Part shown: in pieces, positions 17,312-25,202 of the stretch | Numbering within the stretch: position 1 is the first letter of the stretch | Layout of the letters: every line of letters begins with the position of its first letter | Origin: Verrucomicrobiales bacterium | GTDB taxonomy: Bacteria > Verrucomicrobiota > Verrucomicrobiia > Verrucomicrobiales > DEV007 | Direction: 5' to 3' | Assembly: GCA_028281705.1 (NCBI GenBank) | Contig: JANQJH010000529.1 | Coordinates: 1-41,182, forward strand | DNA: 41,182 nt | Notes under the pieces: model-generated | What the model saw: only the letters and a program-made list of their open reading frames with translations | The model's database searches: none | Told to the model about the DNA's origin: nothing | Translations under genes and position numbers: made by a program

Positions 17312-19657
17312 ATGAAAGCATCCATCAGTTTTCGGTACTCTGTGAGGCCCCGTGGTTCGTTTTTTCGTCGTCTGCTGGGGTGTTGTGCTTGTCGTAGCCT
17401 TATCCTCTGCGCGGTTGTCGTGTCTGCGGGAGTCGCCTTGGGCGACGAAGTGCCGCTGACCGGGATCGTGCCGTCGGAGAAAGGGACGATGGAGATCCGT
17501 GTCGATGGCCAAGAGGACCATTACTACATCCTCTATCGGAGTTTGGATCTGGCCGTTCCCGGTGAGATCGTTGATTTGGCGTTGGGGACGAATGGCTCCG
17601 TGGTTTTGAGAGATCGATTCGCGCCGAGACCGAGCCAGGTCTTTTACAGGGTGCGCCAGGTGAGGAATTCAGAGTCGGAGGACGCGGATGGGGATGGTCG
17701 CTCGGATGTGGCTGAGTTGACGGAGAATATTTTCCACCCGGGCCATCCTCGGGGCAACGCCTTCAATCCCGTCAAGGATCTCCGGGGAACTCATGGCGGC
17801 TATGTGCTGACCAATGAAGATTTTGAGGAGTTCTCCGTACGGTCCACCAATCAGGCCGGCGTCAATGAAGGGATCGCGGGCCAGAGATTCATGAAGTTTA
17901 TTGGCATGCCGGACTGGCATCCCGCAGGACCGGCGGTTTTCTTCATGAACTCCCACCGCTATCGTTCGCACGGTGCTTTCCTGAATTTTCTGGATGAGAA
18001 CTATGCGATCAGACCCGAAGTGGCGTTTCGCGGCGAACTGGCGTGGATTCCGGAGAGCGAAGGGGAAGGAGATGGCTGGTATACGTTTAATTTGCAGCCG
18101 GGTGATTTGCCTGGTCTTGCAGAGATCCGACAACTCTATCAGATACTGACAAAGAACATGCCGTTCATCGACGGAAACCTGGCCTATCGTCCATGGGACT
18201 CGAGTTTGATTCACTATTTGAGTAACGAACAACTTCGAGAGCAATTGGATCGGGAAGGCATCCCTGTCTGGCTTGATCATGCCCTGACGGAATCCGAGCG
18301 CTACGCTCCGATGAACGAGGGGGAAACCTATGGATTACTGCGCGTCTTCGAGGGCGACGAGCGTCCCTCCATTCTGGATGTGGCTCTCTACCGGAGTTTG
18401 CCTAACGATGTTCCCTTGGTGCGCGGGATCATCACCGAATCCCCTCAGACTCCTCTCTCACATGTCAATCTCCGTGCCGTACAGAACCAAAACCCGAACG
18501 CCTTTATCGAGGATGCCTCGACGCATCCTGTGATCGCGCCGCTCATCGGCAAGTATGTGCACTACGCTGTCCGGGGAGACGGCTTCGAGATTAAAGAAGC
18601 CACGAAGGAGGAGGTGGACGCGCATTTTGCGGCGCTGAGACCAAGCGAGCCTCAGAACCCTCCCCGGAACATCTTGTGGAATCAATCGATCCAGCCACTC
18701 GAGCAATTGGGGTTTGAGAAATCCAGTTCGATCGGGGCCAAGGCAGCCAATCTGGCGGAGATGATCTCCTCGGCGGACGAGCTGGGGATTCCTCCCGAGG
18801 TGTTTCCTCCCTTCGGTTATGCGGTTCCCTTTTATTTCTATGACGAGTTCATGAGACACAACGGATTCTATTCCGCGGCGGAAACCATGATGGCTGGGGA
18901 GGGCTTTGCCGATGACCTCGTCGTTCGGGAGGAGGCATTGCGGGCATTCCGCAAGCAGGTGCGGGGAGGTTCCATGCCCCGGTGGATGATCGATGAATTG
19001 AGCGAGGTTCAGCAGAAGTTTGCCTTGGTGGGAGGAATCCGGTGCCGTTCGAGCACGAATAACGAGGATCTACCGGGATTCAATGGCGCCGGTTTGTATG
19101 GATCCTACACGCATTACCCCGACGAGGGGCACCTTTCGAAGTCGGTGAAGCAAGTCTATGCCAGTCTCTGGACGTTCATTGCGTTTGAGCATCGCGAGTT
19201 CTATCGCGTGAATCATCTCAAGGCGGCCATGGGAGTGTTAATGCACCCCAACTATCAGGACGAAAAGGCCAATGGCGTGGCGGTTTCCCGATACGATTTG
19301 ATCTCGGTGCGATCGCATCCCTACTACGCAAATGTCCAGGTGGGTGAGGACTTGGTGACGAATCCCGAGATCGATTCCCGGCCCGAAGAACTCCTCCTCT
19401 CTTTGCCTAATTTGTCTCGTGCTTTCGGCTCGGCCGCGCCGATTCGCCTAGCGGCTTCCAATCAGGTGCCTTGGGGAACAATCATTCTCAGCGACGCACA
19501 GGCGCAACTCCTTGGGATCTATTTGCAGAGGATTGTTTCGCATTTCTCCGTTCTCTACCGGGAGCAAGGAAACTTTGACTTTGCCATGGAGATCGAGTTC
19601 AAGATTACCGAGGACGATCAGTTAGTGATCAAGCAGGCGCGACCCTGGGTGAATTGA
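17312..19657 (+). CDS. Secreted PEP/pyruvate-dikinase-type protein: swivelling His domain before an ATP-grasp domain
   Basis: The 781-residue protein has an N-terminal hydrophobic signal (about residues 18-44), a short beta-rich domain ending 'VFYRVRQV', and a Ca2+-binding-type 'DADGDGRSD' loop (about 122-130). At about 380-440 'TPLSHVNLRA ... PLIGKYVHYAV' resembles the swivelling phosphohistidine domain of PEP-utilising enzymes, with His384 in the position of the phosphorylated His. From about 467 to the end lies the N-terminal ATP-grasp domain of PEP synthase/PPDK: 'SIGAKAANLAEM', 'GIRCRSSTNNEDLPGFNGAG', 'SVKQVYASLWTFIAFEHR', and the closing 'LVIKQARPW'. The PEP/pyruvate barrel is absent and the domain order is reversed compared with PPDK. 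Being secreted, its phosphoryl donor is unclear. Reaction and substrate are unknown. Confidence 0.8.
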   Translation: MKASISFRYSVRPRGSFFRRLLGCCACRSLILCAVVVSAGVALGDEVPLTGIVPSEKGTMEIRVDGQEDHYYILYRSLDLAVPGEIVDLALGTNGSVVLRDRFAPRPSQVFYRVRQVRNSESEDADGDGRSDVAELTENIFHPGHPRGNAFNPVKDLRGTHGGYVLTNEDFEEFSVRSTNQAGVNEGIAGQRFMKFIGMPDWHPAGPAVFFMNSHRYRSHGAFLNFLDENYAIRPEVAFRGELAWIPESEGEGDGWYTFNLQPGDLPGLAEIRQLYQILTKNMPFIDGNLAYRPWDSSLIHYLSNEQLREQLDREGIPVWLDHALTESERYAPMNEGETYGLLRVFEGDERPSILDVALYRSLPNDVPLVRGIITESPQTPLSHVNLRAVQNQNPNAFIEDASTHPVIAPLIGKYVHYAVRGDGFEIKEATKEEVDAHFAALRPSEPQNPPRNILWNQSIQPLEQLGFEKSSSIGAKAANLAEMISSADELGIPPEVFPPFGYAVPFYFYDEFMRHNGFYSAAETMMAGEGFADDLVVREEALRAFRKQVRGGSMPRWMIDELSEVQQKFALVGGIRCRSSTNNEDLPGFNGAGLYGSYTHYPDEGHLSKSVKQVYASLWTFIAFEHREFYRVNHLKAAMGVLMHPNYQDEKANGVAVSRYDLISVRSHPYYANVQVGEDLVTNPEIDSRPEELLLSLPNLSRAFGSAAPIRLAASNQVPWGTIILSDAQAQLLGIYLQRIVSHFSVLYREQGNFDFAMEIEFKITEDDQLVIKQARPWVN

Positions 19658-19733
19658 GGTGAAGAGGCGTCGGATTTTGGGGGCTCACGCCGACGGCTAA
19701 TGCTTGCGCAGTTGGCCGAACGATGCGACATAG

Positions 19734-19895
19734 GTGGGTGGCCTCATTATCTGGATCATCAGAATCATTGATCGAGCCGATACGAAAGAAGGTGGGGGGC
19801 TCGCTGGCTCGAATTTCTCCCCTGAAACGTCTGGCGATGTTGCGCCGGAACGCTCTGCTGCTTCGCGGGAGGGCTTGGACTCCTCCGAAAGATGA
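19734..19895 (+). pseudogene. Possible remnant of the gene upstream of the nucleotidyltransferase
   Basis: An open frame from a GTG at 19734, just after an in-frame stop, ends at TGA 19893-19895, which overlaps the ATG of the nucleotidyltransferase fragment in the ATGA arrangement typical of coupled operon genes. The encoded tail ('PETSGDVAPERSAASREGLD') is soluble and shows no family I recognise. It may be the 3' end of a gene whose front was lost. Confidence 0.3.
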
Positions 19896-20077
19896 TGGAA
19901 CCGTCGTTCGAAAAACTGTTGGGCCTTCTTGCCCGAGGCAAGGTTGACTTTGTCTTGGTCGGTGGTGTCGCTGTGACTCTCCATGGTTACGTTAGACTTA
20001 CGGAGGATGTGGACATCCTTATCGAAGATTCGGAGGCGAATGTGGCGCGATCACCCTGGAGTAGAGGATGTCCCTGA
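19892..20077 (+). pseudogene. Truncated nucleotidyltransferase (AbiEii/MNT-like fragment)
   Basis: The 61-residue frame carries the start of a nucleotidyltransferase fold: 'VDFVLVGGVAVTLHGYVRLTEDVDILI', with the GG strand-turn motif and the D-x-D metal-binding pair that follows it. Full-length relatives are 150-300 residues; here similarity ends at about 'DSEANVAR' (near 20043), the frame then drifts for eight codons and stops. The downstream DNA is the end of the convergent Uma2-family gene, so the rest has been deleted. Homologues occur as minimal nucleotidyltransferases or AbiEii-type toxins, which are frequently mobile. The fragment retains its start codon but is very unlikely to fold. 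Confidence 0.65.
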
Positions 20078-20105
20078 TCTTGCCATCTCGAGCTTCGGCG
20101 AAGCT

Positions 20106-20669
20106 CTAGTCGTCCGAAAAGACTTCTTCGAGCGAAATCTGCAATCCGGGAAGCAGAGTGGAAGTGATCGTGGAATCGACGCCGACCGTGTAGATCCGCT
20201 CGGTTTTGTCTGGCGATTTCTCAAAAAGAAATACTTCGATGGTCTTTGGCTCTGGATCGATCAGCCAGTACTCGACCACGCCGGTTTTGGCATAGGTTTC
20301 GAGTTTGGTGTGGCGGTCCTTGAAGGCGGTCTTGGGAGACAGAATCTCGATGACCAAATCCGGAGCGCCTTCCGCTCCTTTGTGGGTCAAGACATGGCGT
20401 CTCTCCTGCGAGACGAAGAGAAGATCGGGTTGAAAGACGTCGTGTTCGCCGAGATAGACATCAAAGGGAGCATTGTAAACCTTGCCCAGCCGGTTCGATT
20501 TAACGTGCTGATGAATGATGAACTCGAGGTTCTTGGAGATCTCTTGATGGTAGCGGTTGGGGGCGGGGGCCATGTGCAATTCGCCACCGATGAGCTCGCA
20601 GAGCTTGTTCGACTCCGGAAGCTGTTCGTAGTGGTCGCGGGTTAGGGGATGGGTGGCGGTGACGGCCAT
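20106..20669 (-). CDS. Uma2 family (DUF820) putative restriction-endonuclease-fold protein
   Basis: The 187-residue protein matches the Uma2/DUF820 family: 'LCELIGGELHMAPAPNRYHQEI', 'FDVYLGEHDVFQPDLLFVS', 'GAPDLVIEILSPKTAFKDRHTKLETYAKTGVVEYWLIDP', and 'LLPGLQISLEEVF'. Its PD-(D/E)xK catalytic residues would be the Asp in 'QPDL' and the Glu-x-Leu-Ser-Pro segment. Such genes are numerous in cyanobacteria and in Verrucomicrobia and Planctomycetes; their biological role is unresolved although they have a nuclease fold. The ATG at 20669 is preferred over the one at 20711, because the family begins near 'LTRDHYEQLPE'. It stands alone, convergent with the truncated nucleotidyltransferase and divergent from the methyltransferase at 20819. 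Confidence 0.88.
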   Translation of the reverse strand: MAVTATHPLTRDHYEQLPESNKLCELIGGELHMAPAPNRYHQEISKNLEFIIHQHVKSNRLGKVYNAPFDVYLGEHDVFQPDLLFVSQERRHVLTHKGAEGAPDLVIEILSPKTAFKDRHTKLETYAKTGVVEYWLIDPEPKTIEVFLFEKSPDKTERIYTVGVDSTITSTLLPGLQISLEEVFSDD

Positions 20670-20818
20670 GGGATCAACAGGGAGAGTACTAGGGAATGGG
20701 AAGGGTGTCAACGGATTGCGGCGAGTTGAACTGTGGGCTCTCCGCGGTGTCGAGCGGTAGAAGGAGTTGCTTGTTCCCAGTCACTGACGGACCTAAGATC
20801 GGGAACTTTCTCTTTCTC

Positions 20819-21832
20819 ATGCAGGCTGAACCCGATCCAAATCTCATCTTTGAAACTCTCAACGCTCATCAACGAAGCGCTGCTTTGCGAGGAGCGATTG
20901 AACTGGATCTCTTCACGGCCATTGCCCGGGGGCGGCGGTCGGTGGCGGAGCTGACGGAGCATTGCCAGGGGACACCACGTTCCGTGAGGATCCTGTGCGA
21001 TTTTCTCGTCGTCTGCGGATTCCTGACAAAAACTAAGGGCGACTACGGGCTCTCGCCCACGGCTGCGAGTTTCCTCGACCGCAATCAGCCCAGCTACATG
21101 GGGAGCGTGGCGCGGTTCGTCAATTCGGAAGCGCTACTCAGTTCGTTTGCTGATGTCGCGGCACTCGTCCGTCGGGGCTCTACGGATCTTGGTGAGGAGG
21201 GTGCGGGTGCGGTGGAACCGGACTGGGACGGTTGGGTCGAGTTCGCGCGGTCCATGGTCCCGATGATGGCTCCCGCAGCCCAGCAGATTGCGGCCATCGC
21301 CTGCGAGCGGCGTCCGGGGCCGGTCCGCGTGCTGGATATTGCGGCGGGTCATGGGATCTTTGGGATCGCGATCGCTGAAAAGAATGCGGAGGCGAAGATT
21401 GTGGCGCTGGATTGGGCCAACGTGCTCCAGGTGGCGCAGGAAAATGCGGAGCGCACCGGCGTCGAGGACCGGTATGAACTCCTGGCGGGCGACGCTATGG
21501 GCATCGACTACGGGACGGGTTACGATGTCGTCTTGTTGACGAACTTTCTCCATCACTTCGATCGAGAGACGTGTGTCGAGGTCCTGAGGAAGGTCTACCA
21601 CAGCTTGGCTCCTTCCGGGATCGCGATCACCTTGGAATTCGTTCCCAACGACGACCGCGTCTCGCCGCCCGTTCCCGCGGCTTTTAGTTTCATGATGTTG
21701 GGAACGACTCCGGCGGGTGATGCCTACACCTTCGAGGAACTGAAGGGGATGTGCGAGGAAGCTGGTTTGAAAGGCAACGAGTTGATCGAACTTGAGGATT
21801 CTGTGCAGAGCCTGATCGTCAGCGAGAAATGA
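20819..21832 (+). CDS. O-methyltransferase-like (Methyltransf_2) SAM-dependent methyltransferase
   Basis: The 337-residue product has an N-terminal winged-helix dimerisation domain (about 1-90: 'HQRSAALRGAIELDLFTAIA', 'AELTEHCQGTPRSVRILCDFLVVCGFL') and a C-terminal Rossmann methyltransferase with the SAM motif 'VLDIAAGHGIFGIAIAEKN' at about 165-183, 'AKIVALDWANVLQVAQENA', 'YDVVLLTNFLHHFD' and 'GIAITLEFVPNDD'. This is the layout of small-molecule O-methyltransferases. A longer frame opens at 20696 but the family start corresponds to the ATG at 20819. It converges on the sen genes, so a link with selenoneine is not supported by orientation; the substrate is unknown. Confidence 0.85.
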   Translation: MQAEPDPNLIFETLNAHQRSAALRGAIELDLFTAIARGRRSVAELTEHCQGTPRSVRILCDFLVVCGFLTKTKGDYGLSPTAASFLDRNQPSYMGSVARFVNSEALLSSFADVAALVRRGSTDLGEEGAGAVEPDWDGWVEFARSMVPMMAPAAQQIAAIACERRPGPVRVLDIAAGHGIFGIAIAEKNAEAKIVALDWANVLQVAQENAERTGVEDRYELLAGDAMGIDYGTGYDVVLLTNFLHHFDRETCVEVLRKVYHSLAPSGIAITLEFVPNDDRVSPPVPAAFSFMMLGTTPAGDAYTFEELKGMCEEAGLKGNELIELEDSVQSLIVSEK

Positions 21833-21889
21833 TGGCTTTTCTTCAAGGAACGCTCACGCGTTTCCCCCTACGTGCGTAGGCACATCTAG

Positions 21890-23182
21890 TTAGACCGCAC
21901 AGGTGCGGAAGCCGGTGAAGACGTCGCACCTGTCAGGATGATAGGCCTGCCGATAAGTGCTGCGAATGAGGCAGGACGAGGTGGCGCAGGAGCCTCCTCG
22001 GGTGACCTTGTGATCGCCGAACTGCAGAGTGGACATGTAAGGGTACATGTCCACGCAGAAGCCGTCATAGGGCAGGTACTGATTGCTGGTCCATTCCCAG
22101 GCGGTGCCGAGCATCTGCAAACATCCGCAGGGGCTGGCGCCACGATGTAATGCAGTCACTGGCATTTGGCTGAAAGCGGTGCCATCCATGTCCAAGCGGG
22201 AGGCATCGGGGCTCTCTTCACCCCAGGGATACAGTCTGCCATCATGGCCTCGGGCGGCGGCTTCCCATTCGAACTCGGTTGGGAGCCGTCGTCCCGCCCA
22301 GGTAGAGAACGCTTCCGCCTCCCAAAAGGTGACGTGCATCACCGGCGCCTCGAGTGCGAGGGGCTGCCAGGAATCGAAGAGACGTTCCTCCCAGGTGCTA
22401 CCGCACCGTCTCCAGTAGACGGGATGACGGTGTTCGCTGGATTCCAGCCAACGTTGGCCGCCGTAGCTCCAATGCTCCGATTTGGCATAGCCGTTCGCTT
22501 CGACAAACTCGAGAAACTCGCGATTGGAAACCAAGGTCTTGGAAATGGCGAAGGCTTCGATGTCTTTCTCGAACGCGGGCTTTTCATTGTCAAAACCGAA
22601 CCCCGTCGTCGCAAAGAGGTCCTCATCGCTTGTCTGTCCTATCCGATACCTGCCTCCCGGAATCTGGGCATCCCCCGCGGCGTGGTCATTGGATTCCTCC
22701 TCCTGTGATGGCGATGGTGCAAGGGAGCCGGGCGGCTTTGGGTAGGCCAGTGTTTGGCGACACCAGATGAGGGACTCAATGTGCATGTGCTGGTGGAAAA
22801 TGGCGTATTTGTAGAGGTAGTGCTCGCGTGGCGTCAGGTCGCGGCTGGAGAGCCGCTCACGAACGGCGTCGATGATCCGGCGGTAGTAATCCGTCGTCGC
22901 CGCTTTGTCAGGAACGACACCCTCCTTCCATCGATCGCGGTGTTTGATCTCAAAGGAATCCCAGATGGCGTCGTAGCCCGGCATGTGGGGCGCGGATTGG
23001 TCGAGTGCGCGGAGGATGAAGTACTCATAGAAGAAGGCCGCGTGACCGAGTTCCCAGATTGGCGGGTTGACGCCGGGTTCGTAGGGCACCTTCAATTGAT
23101 CCTTACTGAGGCTGTCGATCAGCTCCATGGTGCGCCGGTCCGTTTGATCCAGGCTGTCGAGAAGCGTGTCTTTGGTGTTCAT
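21890..23182 (-). CDS. senA: EgtB-like protein, probable selenoneine synthase SenA
   Basis: The 430-residue protein combines an N-terminal DinB-like iron-binding domain with a C-terminal formylglycine-generating-enzyme/sulfatase-modifying-factor fold, as in EgtB. Candidate iron ligands are His47 ('ELGHAAFF') and the HxxxH pair His130/His134 in 'FHQHMHIES'. C-terminal hallmarks include 'PVMHVTFWEAEAFSTWAGRRLPTEFEWEAAAR', 'GTAWEWTSNQYLPY', 'VTRGGSCATSS' and 'RCDVFTGFRTC'. EgtB makes the C-S bond of ergothioneine; SenA makes the C-Se bond of selenoneine from hercynine and selenosugar. I choose SenA because the adjacent upstream gene, 19 nt away on the same strand, is a clear SenB homologue. EgtD, which makes hercynine, is not in this window. 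If the SenB reading is wrong, EgtB is the fallback. Confidence 0.82.
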   Translation of the reverse strand: MNTKDTLLDSLDQTDRRTMELIDSLSKDQLKVPYEPGVNPPIWELGHAAFFYEYFILRALDQSAPHMPGYDAIWDSFEIKHRDRWKEGVVPDKAATTDYYRRIIDAVRERLSSRDLTPREHYLYKYAIFHQHMHIESLIWCRQTLAYPKPPGSLAPSPSQEEESNDHAAGDAQIPGGRYRIGQTSDEDLFATTGFGFDNEKPAFEKDIEAFAISKTLVSNREFLEFVEANGYAKSEHWSYGGQRWLESSEHRHPVYWRRCGSTWEERLFDSWQPLALEAPVMHVTFWEAEAFSTWAGRRLPTEFEWEAAARGHDGRLYPWGEESPDASRLDMDGTAFSQMPVTALHRGASPCGCLQMLGTAWEWTSNQYLPYDGFCVDMYPYMSTLQFGDHKVTRGGSCATSSCLIRSTYRQAYHPDRCDVFTGFRTCAV

Positions 23183-23201
23183 CGCTTTCTTACTTACATA
23201 C

Positions 23202-24137
23202 TTACTTGGAGAGTTGGCTGAGCAGTTTGTGCCAGGCTGCTTTTTCCGCCGCTGGGGCGAAGACAGAGGAGAGGCGGTTCACTTCGTCATGCAACGCCGC
23301 GCGAAACGCCGGCTCCCGCTCGAGCTTGAGCAAGAGATCGGCTAGAGCCTGCGTATCGCCGAAGGGAAAGAGAGCGGGATAGTCATCGCCTAGCAGTCCG
23401 GTGGTTCCGTCGATCCGAGTGGCGAGGAGTGGCGTGCCCTCGGCAATGGACTCTCCGATGACCCGGGCGCCTCCTTCTGCGCGGGAAGAGAGCACGGTCG
23501 CTTGACTGCGGCGCATCAGATCACGGACGTCCTCTTCGGGCAGTTCTCCGTGGTGGTGGTAGCGCGGGTTCTTCTCTTTCTCGGCGGCGACGATCGCATG
23601 GTACTTGGGGTCGAGCACAGCGCCGGCATGTTCGATGCGAATCTTGGACTCGGGAGGAAGGGTCCTCGCGGCCTCGGCGGCGCGCATGGGATCCTTGACG
23701 TCGCGCAGATGGCCCGTGACGCAGATGAGAAACGGGTCGGTGGACTTGGCCGTGGTCAGGTTCACGCCCATGGCTGACTGGACGATGACGTGTGCCTTCG
23801 CCCGGCAGTGGTGGGGAAGGCGGTCCAAAGCCTTTGGCTGGAGAACGACGAGAGCGTCCGCCAACTGCATGGTTTGGATCGCTTCATTGTCAGGGGCGGG
23901 GTAGATATCCGTCCCGGTCAAGGCGAGTACGGTGAGGCCAGAGGGATATTCCTGGCGGAACTCGAGGAGATCCTGGCGGCCTTTTTGCGCGTGGAGTGCG
24001 ATGAGGAGATCAGCTTCTTCCGTCCCATTTACGATTTGATGCCCAAGCGACTCGAGAATGGCGGCCCACTGGTGGGCCGTGCCTTTGTTCCCCGTGAGGA
24101 CGGCGGCGATCATGGGACTCGAGATTCGTATTCTCAT
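23202..24137 (-). CDS. senB: TIGR04348-type glycosyltransferase, probable selenosugar synthase SenB
   Basis: The 311-residue GT4-like protein has the features I associate with SenB: 'GNKGTAHQWAAILESLGH' near the start, 'ADLLIALHAQKG', 'LTVLALTGTDIY', 'LADALVVLQPKAL', 'RAKAHVIVQSA', 'ICVTGHLRDVKDP', and the GT-B donor-site region 'RAEGGARVIGESIAEGTPLLATRIDGTTGLLG'. SenB couples selenophosphate to a UDP-sugar to give a selenosugar, which SenA uses. The ATG at 24137 fits the family start ('RIRI.SP'). It is the first gene of a two-gene operon with senA; the short gap holds a TTAC/TACT tetramer run. No senC (selenophosphate synthetase) lies beside it, so selenophosphate must come from a gene elsewhere. 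Confidence 0.85.
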   Translation of the reverse strand: MRIRISSPMIAAVLTGNKGTAHQWAAILESLGHQIVNGTEEADLLIALHAQKGRQDLLEFRQEYPSGLTVLALTGTDIYPAPDNEAIQTMQLADALVVLQPKALDRLPHHCRAKAHVIVQSAMGVNLTTAKSTDPFLICVTGHLRDVKDPMRAAEAARTLPPESKIRIEHAGAVLDPKYHAIVAAEKEKNPRYHHHGELPEEDVRDLMRRSQATVLSSRAEGGARVIGESIAEGTPLLATRIDGTTGLLGDDYPALFPFGDTQALADLLLKLEREPAFRAALHDEVNRLSSVFAPAAEKAAWHKLLSQLSK

Positions 24138-24307
24138 GAATGAGCGTTCGTTGACTGAGATTGAGATTCTTTTCTTAGAGTGTCATGGTTTTGTCGTGCC
24201 GACCAAGCTCAATGCCTTTTGTCGAGGGGAGCGAGGAGAATCTTGCCTCAGTTGGTTGATCCGAGACCTCCTTTGGGAGGTAAAGATCGAAAAAGTTGAT
24301 TCTTTTC

Positions 24308-24332
24308 GGGGGAACTTTCTCGTGGCAGCATT
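24308..24332 (+). promoter_or_regulatory. Candidate ECF-sigma promoter motif before the CnrYXH-like genes
   Basis: GGGGGAA (24308-24314), 13 nt, then GCATT (24328-24332). The -35-like part reads GGAACTT, close to the -35 box of many ECF sigma factors. The same GGGGGAA-N13-GCATT arrangement recurs upstream of the efflux genes. The remaining divergent gap to senB (24138-24307) shows a 6-bp inverted repeat ACCTCC/GGAGGT but nothing else I can assign. Confidence 0.4.
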
Positions 24333-24361
24333 TACTCTGTAGTAACTTCGAAGCCGGCACC

Positions 24362-24721
24362 ATGAGTGAGAACGACTACGAGAAGAAATTCGAATCCGCC
24401 CTGGAATCACTGCGGGAGACCACTGAAGCCGGTGATGTGAAGGGTTTCGAGCATGAGGTCTGGTCGGAGATCACGCATCGGGAGGAGGGGCGTGGTTGGC
24501 GTTCCTGGCTCGCATGGCTCCAGAGCGGTGGCATTTTGATGCCGGCGCCGGCTGCAGCGGCTTCAGTGCTGGTGGCCGTTTTCGCCGGCGCTTCCTTTGG
24601 GCTCTCGGAGGCCAACGCCTATGGGAAGGAGGCTGCACTCGCCTTGGAGCAGCGCTACGTGGAATCCATCCATCCCGTGATGATGAGCGCTTCCCATGCG
24701 GCATCCCACCCTTCGCACTAG
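24362..24721 (+). CDS. Putative membrane anti-sigma factor (CnrY-like)
   Basis: A 119-residue protein with a charged cytoplasmic N-terminus (about 1-58), one membrane helix (about 60-80, Ala/Val-rich) and a short outside tail ending in a His-containing stretch ('HPVMMSASHAASHPSH'). This topology suits an anti-sigma factor that holds the ECF sigma at the membrane. The assignment depends on context: the next two genes are a periplasmic metal-sensor-like protein and an ECF sigma factor, in the same Y-X-H order as cnrYXH of Cupriavidus. The sequence itself has no strong family signature. The ATG at 24362 is chosen; the frame opens earlier but without a better start. Confidence 0.6.
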   Translation: MSENDYEKKFESALESLRETTEAGDVKGFEHEVWSEITHREEGRGWRSWLAWLQSGGILMPAPAAAASVLVAVFAGASFGLSEANAYGKEAALALEQRYVESIHPVMMSASHAASHPSH

Positions 24722-24731
24722 GCGGCAAAAC

Positions 24732-25193
24732 ATGCGCAATGTTCTTAGTACGATCCTGCTCTCCCTGGTGGTGGGGGGCATCGCTTTTGCGGCGATCTTT
24801 TTTTGGCAGAAACGGCGCATCGATCACCACCACGCTCACCTCAGCTCTTTCGATTGGTTCTGCCAGACCTTTGACGTGACGCCGGAACAGCGTGTCCGCA
24901 TCGAAGTGCTTCACCGCGAACATTTTCCGGAGTGTCAGGATCACTGCGTGCACTACGCGGATACGCGGCAAACCTTGGAGATCATCACCAGGGACCCCAA
25001 GCTGGACAATAGCCCGGAGCACAAGGACGCCGCGCGGAGGCTGGCGGAACTCGCCCGGGAAGCCGACAAGAAATTCATTGATTTCATTTACAAAATCGCG
25101 GCCGAGATGGATGCCGAACCCTCCGAGCGCTATTTGGAACGCATGAAAGGCTGGCTCATGCGTGCGGGCGAGACGGGAGGCACACGCGATTAG
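24732..25193 (+). CDS. Periplasmic heavy-metal sensor (CnrX-like)
   Basis: The 153-residue protein has an N-terminal membrane anchor (about 4-25) and a helical periplasmic domain. It begins with a His-rich segment ('RIDHHHAHLSSFDWFCQTFDVTPEQRV' split around residue 40) and continues with 'VLHREHFPECQDHCVHYAD' and 'FIDFIYKIAAEMDAEPSERYLERM'. This fits the Spy/CpxP/CnrX-type periplasmic metal-sensor group, in which a four-helix hairpin binds Co, Ni or other ions through His, Glu, and Met residues. It starts 10 nt after the anti-sigma-like gene and ends 9 nt before the sigma gene, so the three are one operon. The metal specificity cannot be read from the sequence. Confidence 0.75.
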   Translation: MRNVLSTILLSLVVGGIAFAAIFFWQKRRIDHHHAHLSSFDWFCQTFDVTPEQRVRIEVLHREHFPECQDHCVHYADTRQTLEIITRDPKLDNSPEHKDAARRLAELAREADKKFIDFIYKIAAEMDAEPSERYLERMKGWLMRAGETGGTRD

Positions 25194-25202
25194 GTTAGGT
25201 AG

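Noticed and set aside
20819-21832. Methyltransferase as the EgtD or a tailoring enzyme of the sen operon
   Set aside because: It has a winged-helix dimerisation domain of O-methyltransferases, not the EgtD fold, and is convergent with senA, so co-transcription is not supported.
24138-24342. Possible small plus-strand gene ahead of the anti-sigma-like gene
   Set aside because: The frame has no start with upstream signal, no recognisable motif, and overlaps the probable promoter region.
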